21,591 bases of DNA from contig JAYMTA010001136.1 in NCBI GenBank assembly GCA_036897625.1, forward strand, positions 1 to 21,591, given 5' to 3'. The notes below the pieces were generated by a model. That model saw only the letters and a program-made list of their open reading frames with translations, was not told the origin of the DNA and searched no databases. Positions 1 to 10,066 of this stretch are shown piece by piece (the first letter of the stretch is position 1; every line of letters begins with the position of its first letter). The DNA comes from Pelargonium cotyledonis. Its lineage: Eukaryota > Streptophyta > Magnoliopsida > Geraniales > Geraniaceae. The translations under genes were made by a program, and so were the position numbers.

Positions 1-474
1 CCGGCGGGCCCCGCCGAGGGACGACGGTGCACAGCCGGGGATGGTGGGGTTCCGACGGTTGTGGCGCGACGGTGAGACGGTGGTTGAGAGAGAGAGGTTC
101 GCTGCTAAGGTTTTGAGAGAGAGAGAGGTTCAGAGAAGAAGAGAGAAATAGAATGGAAGAAGAAAAAAAAATGAAAATGAAGAGAGAAGGAGAAGAAATA
201 GATCTCATATACATTTAAATATTTTTTTTACAATGGAATTTCCGATAAAATTCTGTCGCAAATTAATAGTTTGCGACGGACGTTCCGTCGCAAATATTTC
301 CGACGGAATGTTCCGTTGCAAATGAATAAAATAATATTAAAAAAATAACTTTTCTATTTCCGACGGAATAAAGCATTTCCCTCGGAAATTCCGTCGGAAA
401 TCTTTCCGTCAGAAATTCCGTCGGAAATTTTCCCGTCGGAAATTTCCTTGGAAACAAAACGTTTTCTTGTAGTG
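1..474 (+). mobile_element. Right end of a CACTA (En/Spm) DNA transposon, left part outside window
   Basis: The segment ends at 461-474 in a sequence whose reverse complement reads CACTACAAGAAAAC, the classic CACTA terminus. Upstream, between about 240 and 445, are many sub-terminal copies of a palindromic motif built on TTCCGTCGGAAA, as expected for transposase-binding repeats of this superfamily. Positions 1-130 are GC-rich and 90-200 are GA-rich, a common layout just inside CACTA ends. The three bases after the end are TAT (475-477), the candidate target duplication; the left partner is outside the window. No transposase coding is visible, so autonomy cannot be judged. The short minus-strand reading frame at 263-550 is only the repeat motif translated. 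Confidence 0.8.
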
Positions 475-478
475 TATA

Positions 479-1640
479 CTGATCTCTCCTTTGTCCTAAT
501 TTACTCCGATTTGTTTGTTTAAGATTTGTGGCCATCTCAATCTCTTGCACTATATTATTTTCAGCTTTCTATTAACTTTATGTGAAGAATTAATATCGAA
601 TTAAGCTAACTTTACCAGTTTATGAACTGGAATAAAAAATTTGATAGTTTCGTCACAATTTATTTGTTCTCTAGAATAATTTATATACTCACTCCTTTGT
701 CCTAAGTAACTCTAACTTGGTTGTTTAAGATTTGAGGCCATCTCCATCTTTTGCACTACATTTTCCAACTCTCCATATAGTAACCTTATGCAAATAATTA
801 ATATCGAATTTAGCTATTTCATCTATGGTATCGTTTGGGAACTATTTTTTTTATTAGAGAAAGTTAAGGTGATAATGACAAGTTGGTGGTAAAACTAAAA
901 TACTATGTTTGAAGAAAAGGTCAAGGAAAGTGAGTGAAAAAGTAACATTCCCAAATTATGAAATTTTCTCATGAACATGGGAATCTAAAATCCCATGCGG
1001 GAGGTGAGATTCTAAAATCCCATGTATTTTTCCATGTAGTGGGAAAGTCACATGACTCTTATACCCTTCATTTTTCATAAATATAACTCGTTTTATTTGG
1101 GTGAAAAATATCATATTTGTCACATTTTTTGTTAAGTTATTAATTAATATCAAACTTAATTGTGAATACTTAATAAGTTAAATATACAATGTATGAAATT
1201 TGCTATTTTTTATCATTTGACTTTTCGTATGAGTCAAAATAATTATTTATACAAGTAAAACAAATTAAATATAAAATAATCATTAATTAAGTTCAACAAA
1301 AAATAATTTAAACGGTAGGGGTAAATAAGTAATTATTCAATATTTACCGACTATATACTTCTTTTTTACAACTTTTAGCCAAACATAATATTCACTTTCC
1401 ACAACTCGGGAATCTGCATGTTCCCTTCACTTTCCGATGTGTCAAATGCCCTTATCAATTTTTCTGGGAAAATTAATATTCCGAAAAAATTTATTTTCCC
1501 GTTGCCAAACGATACCTATATGTTTTGAGGGAATCTAAAGGACAACTTATATAACTTCAACAATGTGATTATGAACTAGAATAAAAAAAACTTGATAGTT
1601 ACGTCACAATTTATTTGTTATCTAACGGATAATTTATTTT
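479..1640. repeat. Diverged tandem duplication of an AT-rich segment, second copy split by a MITE
   Basis: Two blocks occur twice in the same order. Block A (CCTTTGTCCTAA, then GTTTAAGATTTG, GGCCATCTC, CTTGCACTA and AATTAATATCGAATT) lies at about 487-605 and about 696-812. Block B (GAACTGGAATAAAAAA, then TTGATAGTT-CGTCACAATTTATTTGTT) lies at about 623-675 and about 1572-1622. The order A-B-A-[MITE]-B shows a duplication of roughly 210 bp, followed by insertion of the 827-1516 element into the second copy. No coding capacity is seen. Confidence 0.7.
827..1516. mobile_element. 690-bp non-autonomous DNA transposon (MITE-like), PIF/Harbinger-like terminus
   Basis: The ends are inverted repeats: GGTATCGTTTGGGAAC at 827-842 and its complement GTTGCCAAACGATACC at 1501-1516, matching 15 of 16 bases. 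TAT flanks both sides (824-826 and 1517-1519), a possible 3-bp target duplication. Internal arms are imperfectly palindromic, with repeated GGGAATCT/AAATCCCATG motifs near 980-1025 and related GGGAATCTGCATGTTCCC near 1407-1424. There is no transposase reading frame. The GTTTGG-containing terminus and 3-bp flank resemble PIF/Harbinger MITEs, but TAT is not the usual TTA/TAA target, so the superfamily is uncertain. The AT-rich interior is otherwise featureless. Confidence 0.7.
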
Positions 1641-2539
1641 ACTTAAAAAATGTTATTATCTATCACATCCAAATTTTAAGCATGAATTTATTGGCTTAGA
1701 TTATGAATTTATATATTGCTTTGCGAACGAATGAGTTAGCTAAGAATATCGTATTCTCATGCAAAACTGATTTTTTGGGACTTGTATAGTAATTGTATTA
1801 TTCACGAAAATGGGAATGTCCAAGAAGAAAAGAAAAGAAAAGAAAAAATAATGAAGCTTAAATTGTTGACGTGTTAAATCAATTCCAAGTTTTTGGGCCA
1901 CATTAATCATACTTGCTATTATCAACGTCAGTATATGTTGACGTTTGCTTTCAATTATTTGACTAAATTGGACCTTCAAACATTTTTTTTTCTTTCGAAA
2001 AGAAAGACCTTTGTTGAGAAAAAAATAGAAACAAAACAATTCTAAAACAGAACAGAAACGAAATCGATCTAATCAAACTAAAACTTAACAGAAGCAAACT
2101 ACTATCCTAACCGTGACAATCTTCCTCGTTTGGGTGGACACCCATGAAAACAACATGAAGCACCCTAAATCAGAATAGGGTCCTGAGGAAAACCTGACTT
2201 CCCCCTGATTTGCCCTACTATGCCGAATGCGTCAGACATTTCATCTCTTCCTCCTCAGTTGAATCAGACCACCTATTACCAGACAGCATGAAACTGGCTT
2301 GCCAGTGACCTGGTCCTACCACGTACCGGGGCCAACACAAACCAAAACACGAACGGAGAACGCTCTGCACACTACAACTGAAAAACCAAACTTGCAATCG
2401 CAAAAACTCTAACGACTCATGCACCATCTTAATGAGAAAACTCACCTGTTCTCAGAATTTTTATAGTTATATATTCTGTCTACTAAACTGATATTCATAC
2501 ACACGATTTACACATACAATAAAATTTTAAAAACAATTA
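1641..2539. other. Intergenic AT-rich DNA, no gene recognised
   Basis: The short minus-strand reading frames here (1740-2039 and 2218-2445) have no recognisable domain and run through poly-T or A/T-rich sequence. A small inverted repeat, AACGTCA (1924-1930) against TGACGTT (1939-1945), carries two ACGT cores. The stretch 2100-2450 has higher GC than its surroundings and could be a decayed transposon fragment, but I cannot assign it. Confidence 0.5.
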
Positions 2540-2542
2540 GAT

Positions 2543-2808
2543 CACTGCAATAAAATTCTCAATCTGTGACGGAAATTTCTGTTACAAATTTGTGGATTTC
2601 AGTCACAAATTGTTATCTGTGACGGAACTGTGACAAAATACTTCTGTCATTACTTGGGTTGTCACAAATGGTTGTGATAGAAATTTCTGTCACAAATGTG
2701 TATCTGTGACAGAAAATATGAATTCTGTCACAATTTGGGACGGAACTGTGACGAAAAATTTTCTTTTACAAGTTTTCCGTCACAGTTTGTAATTTTTTTT
2801 TTGTAGTG
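2543..2808. mobile_element. Complete 266-bp mini-CACTA (non-autonomous)
   Basis: The left end is CACTGCAATAAAA at 2543 and the right end is TTTTTTTTTGTAGTG ending at 2808, whose complement is CACTACAAAAAAA. A perfect 3-bp target duplication, GAT, flanks the element at 2540-2542 and 2809-2811, the size expected for CACTA elements. The interior is filled with forward and inverted copies of a CTGTGACGGAA-type motif (for example near 2564, 2611, 2704, 2738 and inverted near 2777). It is too short to encode anything and must have depended on transposase supplied from elsewhere. Confidence 0.85.
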
Positions 2809-2943
2809 GATATAATGATCTCATTCAAAAGTTGTTAGAGTTGTACCGTTGATCTCCAAATTATAAAGTTTATTATCTTATTAAATATTTGATTTAGCTA
2901 CAATATAGACTTCTTAATTAGCGAGTCAATAATAATTTGATCA

Positions 2944-3500
2944 TTTTTTTTTATGCTAAAGGAGCATAGATTAACGATTATGGAGGTTCCCAAACCAACA
3001 CCTCATCACCAGAAAAAGTACGAATATAGTCATCTAACAAGAAGTTTAAAGCACCCTCAAGCGGGAGATTAAGATTACAATAAAATTGAAACAAAAGAAA
3101 CTGAAAAATCAACAACTCTATTAACTATCCTGTCAACAATATGCAGGGCGAAATCACCAAAAAAACTTGACTTTTTTCTTACACTCCAAAATCAGAGAAT
3201 GAGCGGAGCAATCAACCGAGTAGATTGGTAACAACGATCACATCAAACTAAAAAACAACATTAGTACAATAAATTCAGCGAAATTCCCAACCTAATAGCA
3301 TCCCTAAAGTCCACAATTCAGCAAGAATGCTTTCAGATCAATCCACAAAACTGGAAATCTTTCGACCAACGACCCTAATTAAAATTTATAAACAAACATC
3401 ACCAACACCACATAACTCCAGATTATTTAAGCTACTACCGTCAGAGTTAATCTTGGTTCAAGGAGTAGACCTCCACGATTTCGAACTTAGATTAGGACAG
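2944..3500 (-). pseudogene. Decayed LINE 3' end with RNase H-like region
   Basis: On the minus strand, translated pieces in shifting frames resemble the RNase H-like domain at the end of plant LINE polyproteins: a DGSS-like start near 3440-3450, then ILAELWTL with an RDAIRLG continuation in a second frame near 3285-3330, and a final ..FLLDDYIRTFSGDEVLVWEPP stretch ending near 2985. An A-rich tail follows on the same strand (T run at 2944-2952 on the plus strand), as expected for a LINE 3' end. Stops and frameshifts are numerous, so it is dead. The family call rests on motif resemblance only. Confidence 0.55.
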
Positions 3501-6140
3501 GCAAAAACATAAGAGAAAAGAACGACACAAACTAACCACAAAATTGAATTCGGCAGTCAAAATCTTAGCTTTAAAAGCAAGAAAAGGAGAAGGGGAATTG
3601 TCACTAAAATGGAAAGCAAACCAATTAGTAAAAGATTCAAAATGAAAAGAACCATTCAAAACCAGACCATTCCATATTCAAATTGCAAAAGAGAAATCTC
3701 TTAAAATATGACTAATATCTTCTAAGGAACAAAAACCTATAACAAAGAAATTGTGCTAAAATCCCAATTCCCAAGCAGATTCCAAAGATTCTAATACAAC
3801 ATATCATGAGCATAAATATGAAAACGCTTCTTTTGCTTCATGTCATTTCTGTTGACATAAATTGTATAACCACTAATTAAAAGTGGTTAATAGTTTAGAT
3901 GTTGTGCTTCAAACCAAGTTTAGAAAATGTAGATTTAATGTTAGACGACATAATTTGAGGGTGCACATGATTGATTCATTACAAAGAAAAAAAAAATAAT
4001 AATGAAATTGTCATTGTCGATTTGACCTATGATATAACACTAAGAACCAGTGCCATGTGATTCATTGGGTCAACATGTTATGATAGAGTTGTTATGGGTG
4101 CTTGAGGGAATTGTTCAAACCGAAGGAGAGAGTCTTTCCAATGCCTTCGGTTTTAGTTTTTAGCAGGTCATGGATAAGATTGTATATGAGGTTTATGGTT
4201 ATTTGATGTTGTTTTGGTTCACTTCTGTTTCTCTAGTTATTTGTATTAGCTAGCTTAAAATTAGTTTTGCCTTCTGTCTCGTTAAAGGTTATATTTTGTT
4301 AAGATTTGTAGTGACTTTTTTGAATTAGTGAAGTAACACTTTCCCTTAAAAAAAAAGTAAAAAACAAAAATGAGTTACAGAATATGAATAAAAAAATCAG
4401 AATAAGATTTTAATTACGATGTCGTTTTTATAAGTATTGTCCACGACATAAACAATGAGATTTTTTTTAAAAGAAAAACTCATTGTCGAAGAGTAAGTTT
4501 GTAGTTCAAACATATGTACCTACAGTTTGTCTCGCACTACCCACTGTCCTCCACATTTTTCGAGCCGGTTTTGTTGTATTGTTTTTTTTTTTATTATTAT
4601 TATTTAGTAGTTTTAAATGCGTTTTATTTTTGTATTCTTATTTACATGAATATAAGTGATTATCGTTGATAAAAAAATGTACATATTTCTATGATATGAA
4701 AATGATAGAAGAACAATAGGAAAAGAAAAAGAAAGAAATAGCGTACGTGAAAAAGAACAATTATTGGTGGTAGGCTCCAGCTAAGGTAGCAAAGTTGCAT
4801 AAGATAGTTGATAAGAATTGAAGTGGGAGAAATAGATGAATCAATCTCTATTATGAACTATGATTAATAATTTTATTGTAATTAAAATGGCAATCTTATC
4901 CTGCTGTTGAGTGTCGGCTGGATTAGTAGAGTCTTAGAAGTGAATATGTTAATATCAGAGAGCTCTGGGATAAAGACGGACACGTGTGCAAGACGTGCAA
5001 CTTATACAAAATCTCTAAATGAATAGAGTATTTTTTTTAGTAGCTGAATTAACTGAAAATGGAGCTAATGAATGGAGGTTTCGATGAATATGTTATTGTC
5101 GTCGAGAGTCGCAAATCAAACATGGTAAGAATCAGTACTGACAAACTCGACATGTCACATAGTTGTTGAGTCCTGTTGGAGATATATAGAGGGACACTTG
5201 TCATTTGGCTCTCAACTTAACAAAAATAAAATAAGTGCTGATGGGAGAATCTTTCTGCCTAACAAAATGAACCCTAAATAGTGGGTTTTCCATTAAGCTA
5301 GCTTTGCCTCTGTGTTCATAATTGGGTTGCTATTAGTGGGTTGGTGCTTGCTTATATTAATTCACTGATTGAGGAAGAGATATTAATAGCCGTGTGAATA
5401 TGGGACTTCATTATTCACACCTCACACTCACACTCACACGCATAAATGAAATCATATGAGTTCAGACTTTTTGTCAATTCTCAGCAAACTCAATCCTCTA
5501 AACTGGTACCTATTTCTTAGGAGTTGAACTGAGAGTCTGAGAGTAACAAGCAACCCAACAGTTATTACTCACTAAACTCCACTCAATCATAACTACTATG
5601 TATATAAATTCTTCCACTAAGGCCATAGCAGTGGAATCTTCAATGCTACCTATAAATAATTATCTAACCCAACACTTCATAACATTTCTTATCTGCCATT
5701 GTGAGCTATCAACTCAAATACATAACTTTTTTGACATTATCAGAAAAGCAATAACAGCTATGACAAACAAACAACTAAGACTGCATAGCTAGTTTCTACC
5801 AATTTGCTCAATAATTGCACTTAGGATTGCTGCACAGGACATCCCTTTCAGTTTGCTATGAGATTTGAAGGATGGAAAATGACTTCATCTCATATGCACC
5901 TCTATATATATATATATAACTAAGTGCACTCCAAATACAATAAAGAAAAGGAAAGGAAAACTACATTGCTCAATTGTCAATCACCCCTCTCTCTTTTTTG
6001 GTAGGGTCAAGATCCAACTACATAACCCACTTTATTGTAAAATTCCAAATCTCTTTCCATACCTTCCTGGATTAAATGGAGACGAAAAATCAAGTGGAGC
6101 AATTTAGGCACCTAATGCTCCAGCAACAATCTCTTCCTCT
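3501..6140. other. Intergenic region upstream of the subtilase gene
   Basis: No coding region is supported. The sequence is AT-rich, with homopolymer runs (for example the T run near 4583 followed by a short ATT repeat). A hairpin lies at 4452-4486, with 8-bp perfect arms ACAATGAG/CTCATTGT and a T/A-rich inner stem. Beside it is a 6-bp inverted pair, ATGTCG (4419-4424) and CGACAT (4444-4449). A CACACT/CACTCA microsatellite lies near 5418-5440 and an AT dinucleotide run near 5903-5918. The 64-codon frame at 5598-5792 has no family resemblance. Confidence 0.5.
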
Positions 6141-6142
6141 CA

Positions 6143-6149
6143 TATATAA
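6143..6149 (+). promoter_or_regulatory. Probable TATA box of the subtilase gene
   Basis: TATATAA sits about 150 bp before the start codon. A CT-rich Y-patch-like run (about 6208-6222) and a CA-rich leader follow, as is usual in plant core promoters. Transcription would begin at roughly 6175-6185 and leave a 5' leader of about 110 nt. The longer AT run at 5903-5918 is a less likely alternative because of its distance. Confidence 0.45.
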
Positions 6150-6292
6150 CCATCCAATTCAGCATTCCAAGTGGAGCCATTCAGCAGCCTAAGACCACAA
6201 ACACAGTCTCTCTTTCTCTTACTCACACACACCCAAAACCTCTAAACTGCCCAAATCTTCTTCGATTCTAAGACTGTTAGGACAGAAAGAAG

Positions 6293-8602
6293 ATGATGAT
6301 ACCCATGTTCAGATTCCTAGGACTTGCAATACTTCTGATGCTTTCTTGTGCAGATGCAATAACAGAAGAGAAGCAGCAGCAGGAGTCCAGAAAGACTTAC
6401 ATCATTCATGTGGACCACTCCAACATGCCTACAAGTTTCACTGATCATTTCCAGTGGTATGACTCCTCTTTGAAATCTGTATCAGACTCTGCTGACATGC
6501 TTTATGCCTACAGCACTGTACTCCACGGCTTCTCTACCAGGCTGACACCAGAGGAAGCGAATCTACTTGAGAAGCAGCCAGGAGTTCTCTCTGTATTCCC
6601 TGAAGTGAGATATGAGCTTCATACAACTCGAACACCAGAGTTTCTTGGACTTGGAAGAAGTGATGTCCTCTTTCCTGCATCTTCCTCGGCGAGTGAAGTG
6701 ATAATTGGAGTGCTGGACACTGGTGTATGGCCTGAACTCAAAAGCTTTGATGACAAAGGCCTCGGACCAGTGCCAAGCACCTGGAAAGGCGAGTGCCAAG
6801 TGGGTAAGAACTTCAACTTATCAAGTTGTAACCGGAAATTGATAGGTGCCAGGTACTTCTCTAAAGGCTATGAAGCAGCATTTGGGCCAGTTGACGAAAC
6901 CATGGAATCAAAGTCACCAAGAGATGATGATGGGCATGGTTCTCACACAGCAACTACAGCAGCAGGATCAGCTGTTGCAGGAGCAAGCCTTTTTGGTTAT
7001 GCTGCTGGAACAGCTCGTGGGATGGCAACGCACGCAAGAGTGGCTGCATACAAGGTATGTTGGCTTGGTGGATGTTTTGGGGCTGATATATTGGCAGCTA
7101 TGGACATGGCTGTTGCAGATGGAGTTAATGTTCTGTCCCTGTCTATTGGGGGAGGACTAACAGATTACTATAGAGACACTGTTTCACTCGGGGCTTTTGG
7201 AGCGATGATGCATGGGATCTTTGTGTCTTGCTCGGCAGGCAACAGTGGGCCCATGTCAGAGTCTGTGACCAATGTTGCGCCTTGGATAACAACAGTAGGC
7301 GCTGGAACTCTGGACCGTGATTTCCCCACTACTGTCACCCTTGGAAACGGGAAGAAATACTCTGGTGTATCTCTGTACAGTGGAAAACCATTATCTGATT
7401 CATTGGTGCCACTTGTTTATGCCAAGACGGCTTCAAATTCCTCAAGAGCTAGTCTATGCTTGACAGACTCCTTAGCTCCTGCAATGGTTTCAGGAAAAAT
7501 TGTAATATGTGATAGAGGATCAAACTCTCGTGCAGAGAAGGGTCTTGCAGTAAAAGATGCTGGTGGTGTAGGGATGATTCTATCTAATACTGATTCCTAT
7601 GGAGAGGAATTGGTTGCTGACGCACATCTCTTACCTGCAGCTGCCGTTGGCCAAAAAATTGGTGATGCAATAAAGGCTTATATCTCATCAGATCCTAAGC
7701 CAACAGCCACAATCGCAGCTGGAGGCACACTGGTAGGTGTTCAACCATCCCCGGTAGTGGCAGCATTCAGTTCTCGCGGTCCAAATCCGCTTACCCCAGA
7801 AATACTCAAACCAGATCTCATAGCACCAGGAGTTAATATCCTAGCAGGGTGGTCTGGAGAAGTAGGGCCAAGTGACTTACGGAGAGACAAAAGGCGTGTG
7901 AGCTTCAATATTATTTCAGGCACATCAATGTCATGCCCACATGTGAGTGGACTGGCTGCACTCGTCAAGGCTGCTCATCATGAGTGGAGTCCAGCAGCGA
8001 TAAGATCTGCCCTGATGACCACAGCCTACACGGTATACAAAAGTGGGAAGACCATTCAGGATGTTGCTACTGGAAGTCCAGCAACACCATTTGACTATGG
8101 AGCTGGACATGTGGACCCAGTAGCAGCTCTTGATCCTGGCCTTGTGTATGACACCACTGTTGATGACTACTTGGGCTTTCTTTGTGCCTTAGACTATACT
8201 GCAGCTGAAATCAAGATGCTGACCAAGAGGGACTTCACCTGTGATTCAAGCAAGAAATACACCCTAGGAAATTTCAATTACCCATCCCTTGCTGTTCCCC
8301 TGCAAACTGCATCAGGAAAAGGGGGTGGTAATGATGTAGCGAGCTCTGTCCAATATACCAGAACATTAACGAATGTTGGCACTCCAGCAACGTATAAGGT
8401 TTCTATTTCTTCACAAACTCCGGCAGTGAAAATTTTGGTTCAGCCAAGCTCACTGACTTTTGGTGAACTGAATGAGAAGAAGAGCTATACAGTGACTTTC
8501 ACAGCTAGTTCTATGCCATCTGGTACAAGAAGCTTCGCTCGTCTTGAATGGACAGATGGGAAACATACAGTTGGTAGCCCAATTGCTTTCAGCTGGATAT
8601 AA
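6293..8602 (+). CDS. SBT1.7: Subtilisin-like serine protease, SBT1 group (SBT1.7-like)
   Basis: Intact intronless gene of 769 codons, the usual length and structure for plant SBT1 subtilases. Order of domains: signal peptide (about residues 1-22, hydrophobic LAILLMLSCADA), I9 inhibitor propeptide (about 35-110, beginning TYIIHV), mature enzyme from about T111 (TTRTPEFLGL), a PA insertion (about 370-465) and a fibronectin III-like C-terminus (about 660-769). The catalytic set is complete: Asp142 in GVLDTGVW, His215 in DDDGHGSHT, oxyanion Asn317 in SAGNSGP and Ser545 in GTSMSCPHVSG. It should be secreted to the apoplast and cleave extracellular proteins; SBT1.7 (ARA12) acts in Arabidopsis seed-coat mucilage release. 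The wording of the PA and C-terminal regions is closest to SBT1.7, but a neighbouring SBT1 paralogue is possible. Start chosen at the first of two adjacent Met codons, after AGAAG; either keeps the signal peptide. One oddity is GHGSHT where GHGTHT is usual. Confidence 0.95.
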   Translation: MMIPMFRFLGLAILLMLSCADAITEEKQQQESRKTYIIHVDHSNMPTSFTDHFQWYDSSLKSVSDSADMLYAYSTVLHGFSTRLTPEEANLLEKQPGVLSVFPEVRYELHTTRTPEFLGLGRSDVLFPASSSASEVIIGVLDTGVWPELKSFDDKGLGPVPSTWKGECQVGKNFNLSSCNRKLIGARYFSKGYEAAFGPVDETMESKSPRDDDGHGSHTATTAAGSAVAGASLFGYAAGTARGMATHARVAAYKVCWLGGCFGADILAAMDMAVADGVNVLSLSIGGGLTDYYRDTVSLGAFGAMMHGIFVSCSAGNSGPMSESVTNVAPWITTVGAGTLDRDFPTTVTLGNGKKYSGVSLYSGKPLSDSLVPLVYAKTASNSSRASLCLTDSLAPAMVSGKIVICDRGSNSRAEKGLAVKDAGGVGMILSNTDSYGEELVADAHLLPAAAVGQKIGDAIKAYISSDPKPTATIAAGGTLVGVQPSPVVAAFSSRGPNPLTPEILKPDLIAPGVNILAGWSGEVGPSDLRRDKRRVSFNIISGTSMSCPHVSGLAALVKAAHHEWSPAAIRSALMTTAYTVYKSGKTIQDVATGSPATPFDYGAGHVDPVAALDPGLVYDTTVDDYLGFLCALDYTAAEIKMLTKRDFTCDSSKKYTLGNFNYPSLAVPLQTASGKGGGNDVASSVQYTRTLTNVGTPATYKVSISSQTPAVKILVQPSSLTFGELNEKKSYTVTFTASSMPSGTRSFARLEWTDGKHTVGSPIAFSWI

Positions 8603-9360
8603 TGGTATTGCAATCAAAGATTCAGTGAAAACTCTCTACGATCATGAGATTCAACGTTTGTGTGAAGCACAAATCTATCTTACTCACCCCTGTATGTAGT
8701 AAAGATGCGTTTGCCTATTACATTCCGGCTACTGATCAAACAGAGCCATTATTCTGTTAGTCAATTTGTTAGATATATCAACTGTGAAAAACCTGACATA
8801 GTGGTGCATAAAAGAAAAGTTAAATGTACATAGAACTATGCAAGGGTGAAATCAAAATATGTGTAATAAGTTTTATATCTTATTTCGAAGCTATTTTCGT
8901 ATACTCTTCTTGCTTATTGGATTGTCACTGAGGCAATTTCAAAGAAGTTAATGTTAGCTCCGTCTTCTATTCAAAACAAGAGAAATGTCTTCAACAAAAT
9001 AAAATATATTTTCTCTGTCCCAAAACAAGAGAATTCATTTCCACTTTCATTTTTGGTAAGTATTACGAATAATATTAAAATTTAAATAAAGTAATTCATA
9101 TAAAAAGTAAAACTAATCAAATTATCTTGAATATTTGCCAAAAAGCAAAAGTGAAGTCCAATTTTTTTGGAAGAGGGAGGAGTGTCTGCGCGTATGTGTA
9201 TAACACATTTCTGACCTAGCTTGTGAAAAATTACCAAATCAATAATGAAATTAACATCAGTCTTCCCATTTGTAGGTTTCTAGAAAGTAGAACTATAAAA
9301 CAGAGTGAATTTTATAAAAATTTGAAGAAAGCCACTAAGAATTCAACAATAGGCTAAAGA
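8603..9360. other. 3' flank of the subtilase gene and intergenic DNA
   Basis: The 3' UTR probably ends within about 300 nt of the stop; AATAAG-like signals occur near 8863, but I cannot choose among them. Beyond is AT-rich DNA. At about 8956-9042 a CTCCGTC/CTCTGTC plus CAAAACAAGAGAA motif occurs twice in direct orientation (near 8957-8983 and 9014-9035), a possible remnant of a Mariner/Stowaway-type element. No gene is seen. Confidence 0.4.
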
Positions 9361-9490
9361 GGCACAAAACAAGGACCTGCATTGGCGAGCAGGAGAGGAG
9401 TGAGCTCCAGAGTCTATCAAGGTTCTTGCCTTCTCGGCGTCGCCGTTCTTCGCTTACAGCTTCGCCTCCATGGCCAAACAATGCTTCATG
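9361..9490. other. Isolated GC-rich patch of unknown origin
   Basis: About 120 bp rich in CpG (for example CTCGGCGTCGCCGTTCTTCG at 9433-9452) stands out from its AT-rich surroundings. Plus-strand translation gives a short hydrophobic piece (KVLAFSASPFFAYSFASM) interrupted upstream by a stop. The minus strand offers only short frames with charged residues. It could be a decayed exon of a small gene or a captured fragment. I do not recognise a family. Confidence 0.3.
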
Positions 9491-10066
9491 ATTGCGATCA
9501 ATTTTATCCAAAAGATAGAGAAAAGTTTGGTTTCAGAATCAAAACGTAGGAGGGCATTTCATTTTCATTTGTCTGTTAATCTGTTACTGCTGTATTATTT
9601 TTGTATTGGATCTTCCCAATTTTGACCAGGCTTTTTTGACCCGGTTTTTGACTCAGTATCTGATCCAGTAAACGACAACGTTTCGTATCTACTGCAACTG
9701 TGTGACTGACTCTTAACGCGACATCGTATTAGGAGGACCGTTGACGACACTGCTGAAATGTAGATCATGTGGCTGCTGTGAGTGTGAGCCGACAATTTAA
9801 TACCATATGCACACACACTAGCTTCTCTCTCCTTCTTCTTCTCCTTCCCTTTCTCTCTCTAACCTGAGGATCTCGTGATCCGACTATACATGTATTATTA
9901 CCCAATTTTGTTCTTGTTTTTGTAAACTGATTGTCTCCTCCGCAAGATTTTTTAATTTCAAAAACTATACAAGATTCAACTTTTCTGTGTTTATTTACTC
10001 CTCATTTGTACCGACATTTTGTTTTACTCTGCTAATTATTGGAGCGGTAAACTTATTTTGACTTGA
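9491..10066 (+). promoter_or_regulatory. Promoter and 5' leader region of the syntaxin-like gene
   Basis: A strong pyrimidine tract (9823-9860, CTTCTCTCTCC followed by TTCTTCTCC repeats) lies about 210 bp upstream of the start codon, typical of a plant 5' UTR near a Y patch. No clear TATA box is seen at the right distance, so a TATA-less promoter is likely. The T-rich stretch 9901-9990 could hold a 5' UTR intron, but I cannot define its ends. Confidence 0.35.

Noticed and set aside
240..445. CRISPR-like spaced repeats
   Set aside because: The repeats are irregularly spaced palindromes beside a CACTA terminus in a plant genome.
263..550. 95-codon minus-strand frame with repeated FPTE/FPTG units
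   Set aside because: It is a translation of the CACTA sub-terminal TTCCGTCGGAAA repeats, not a protein repeat.
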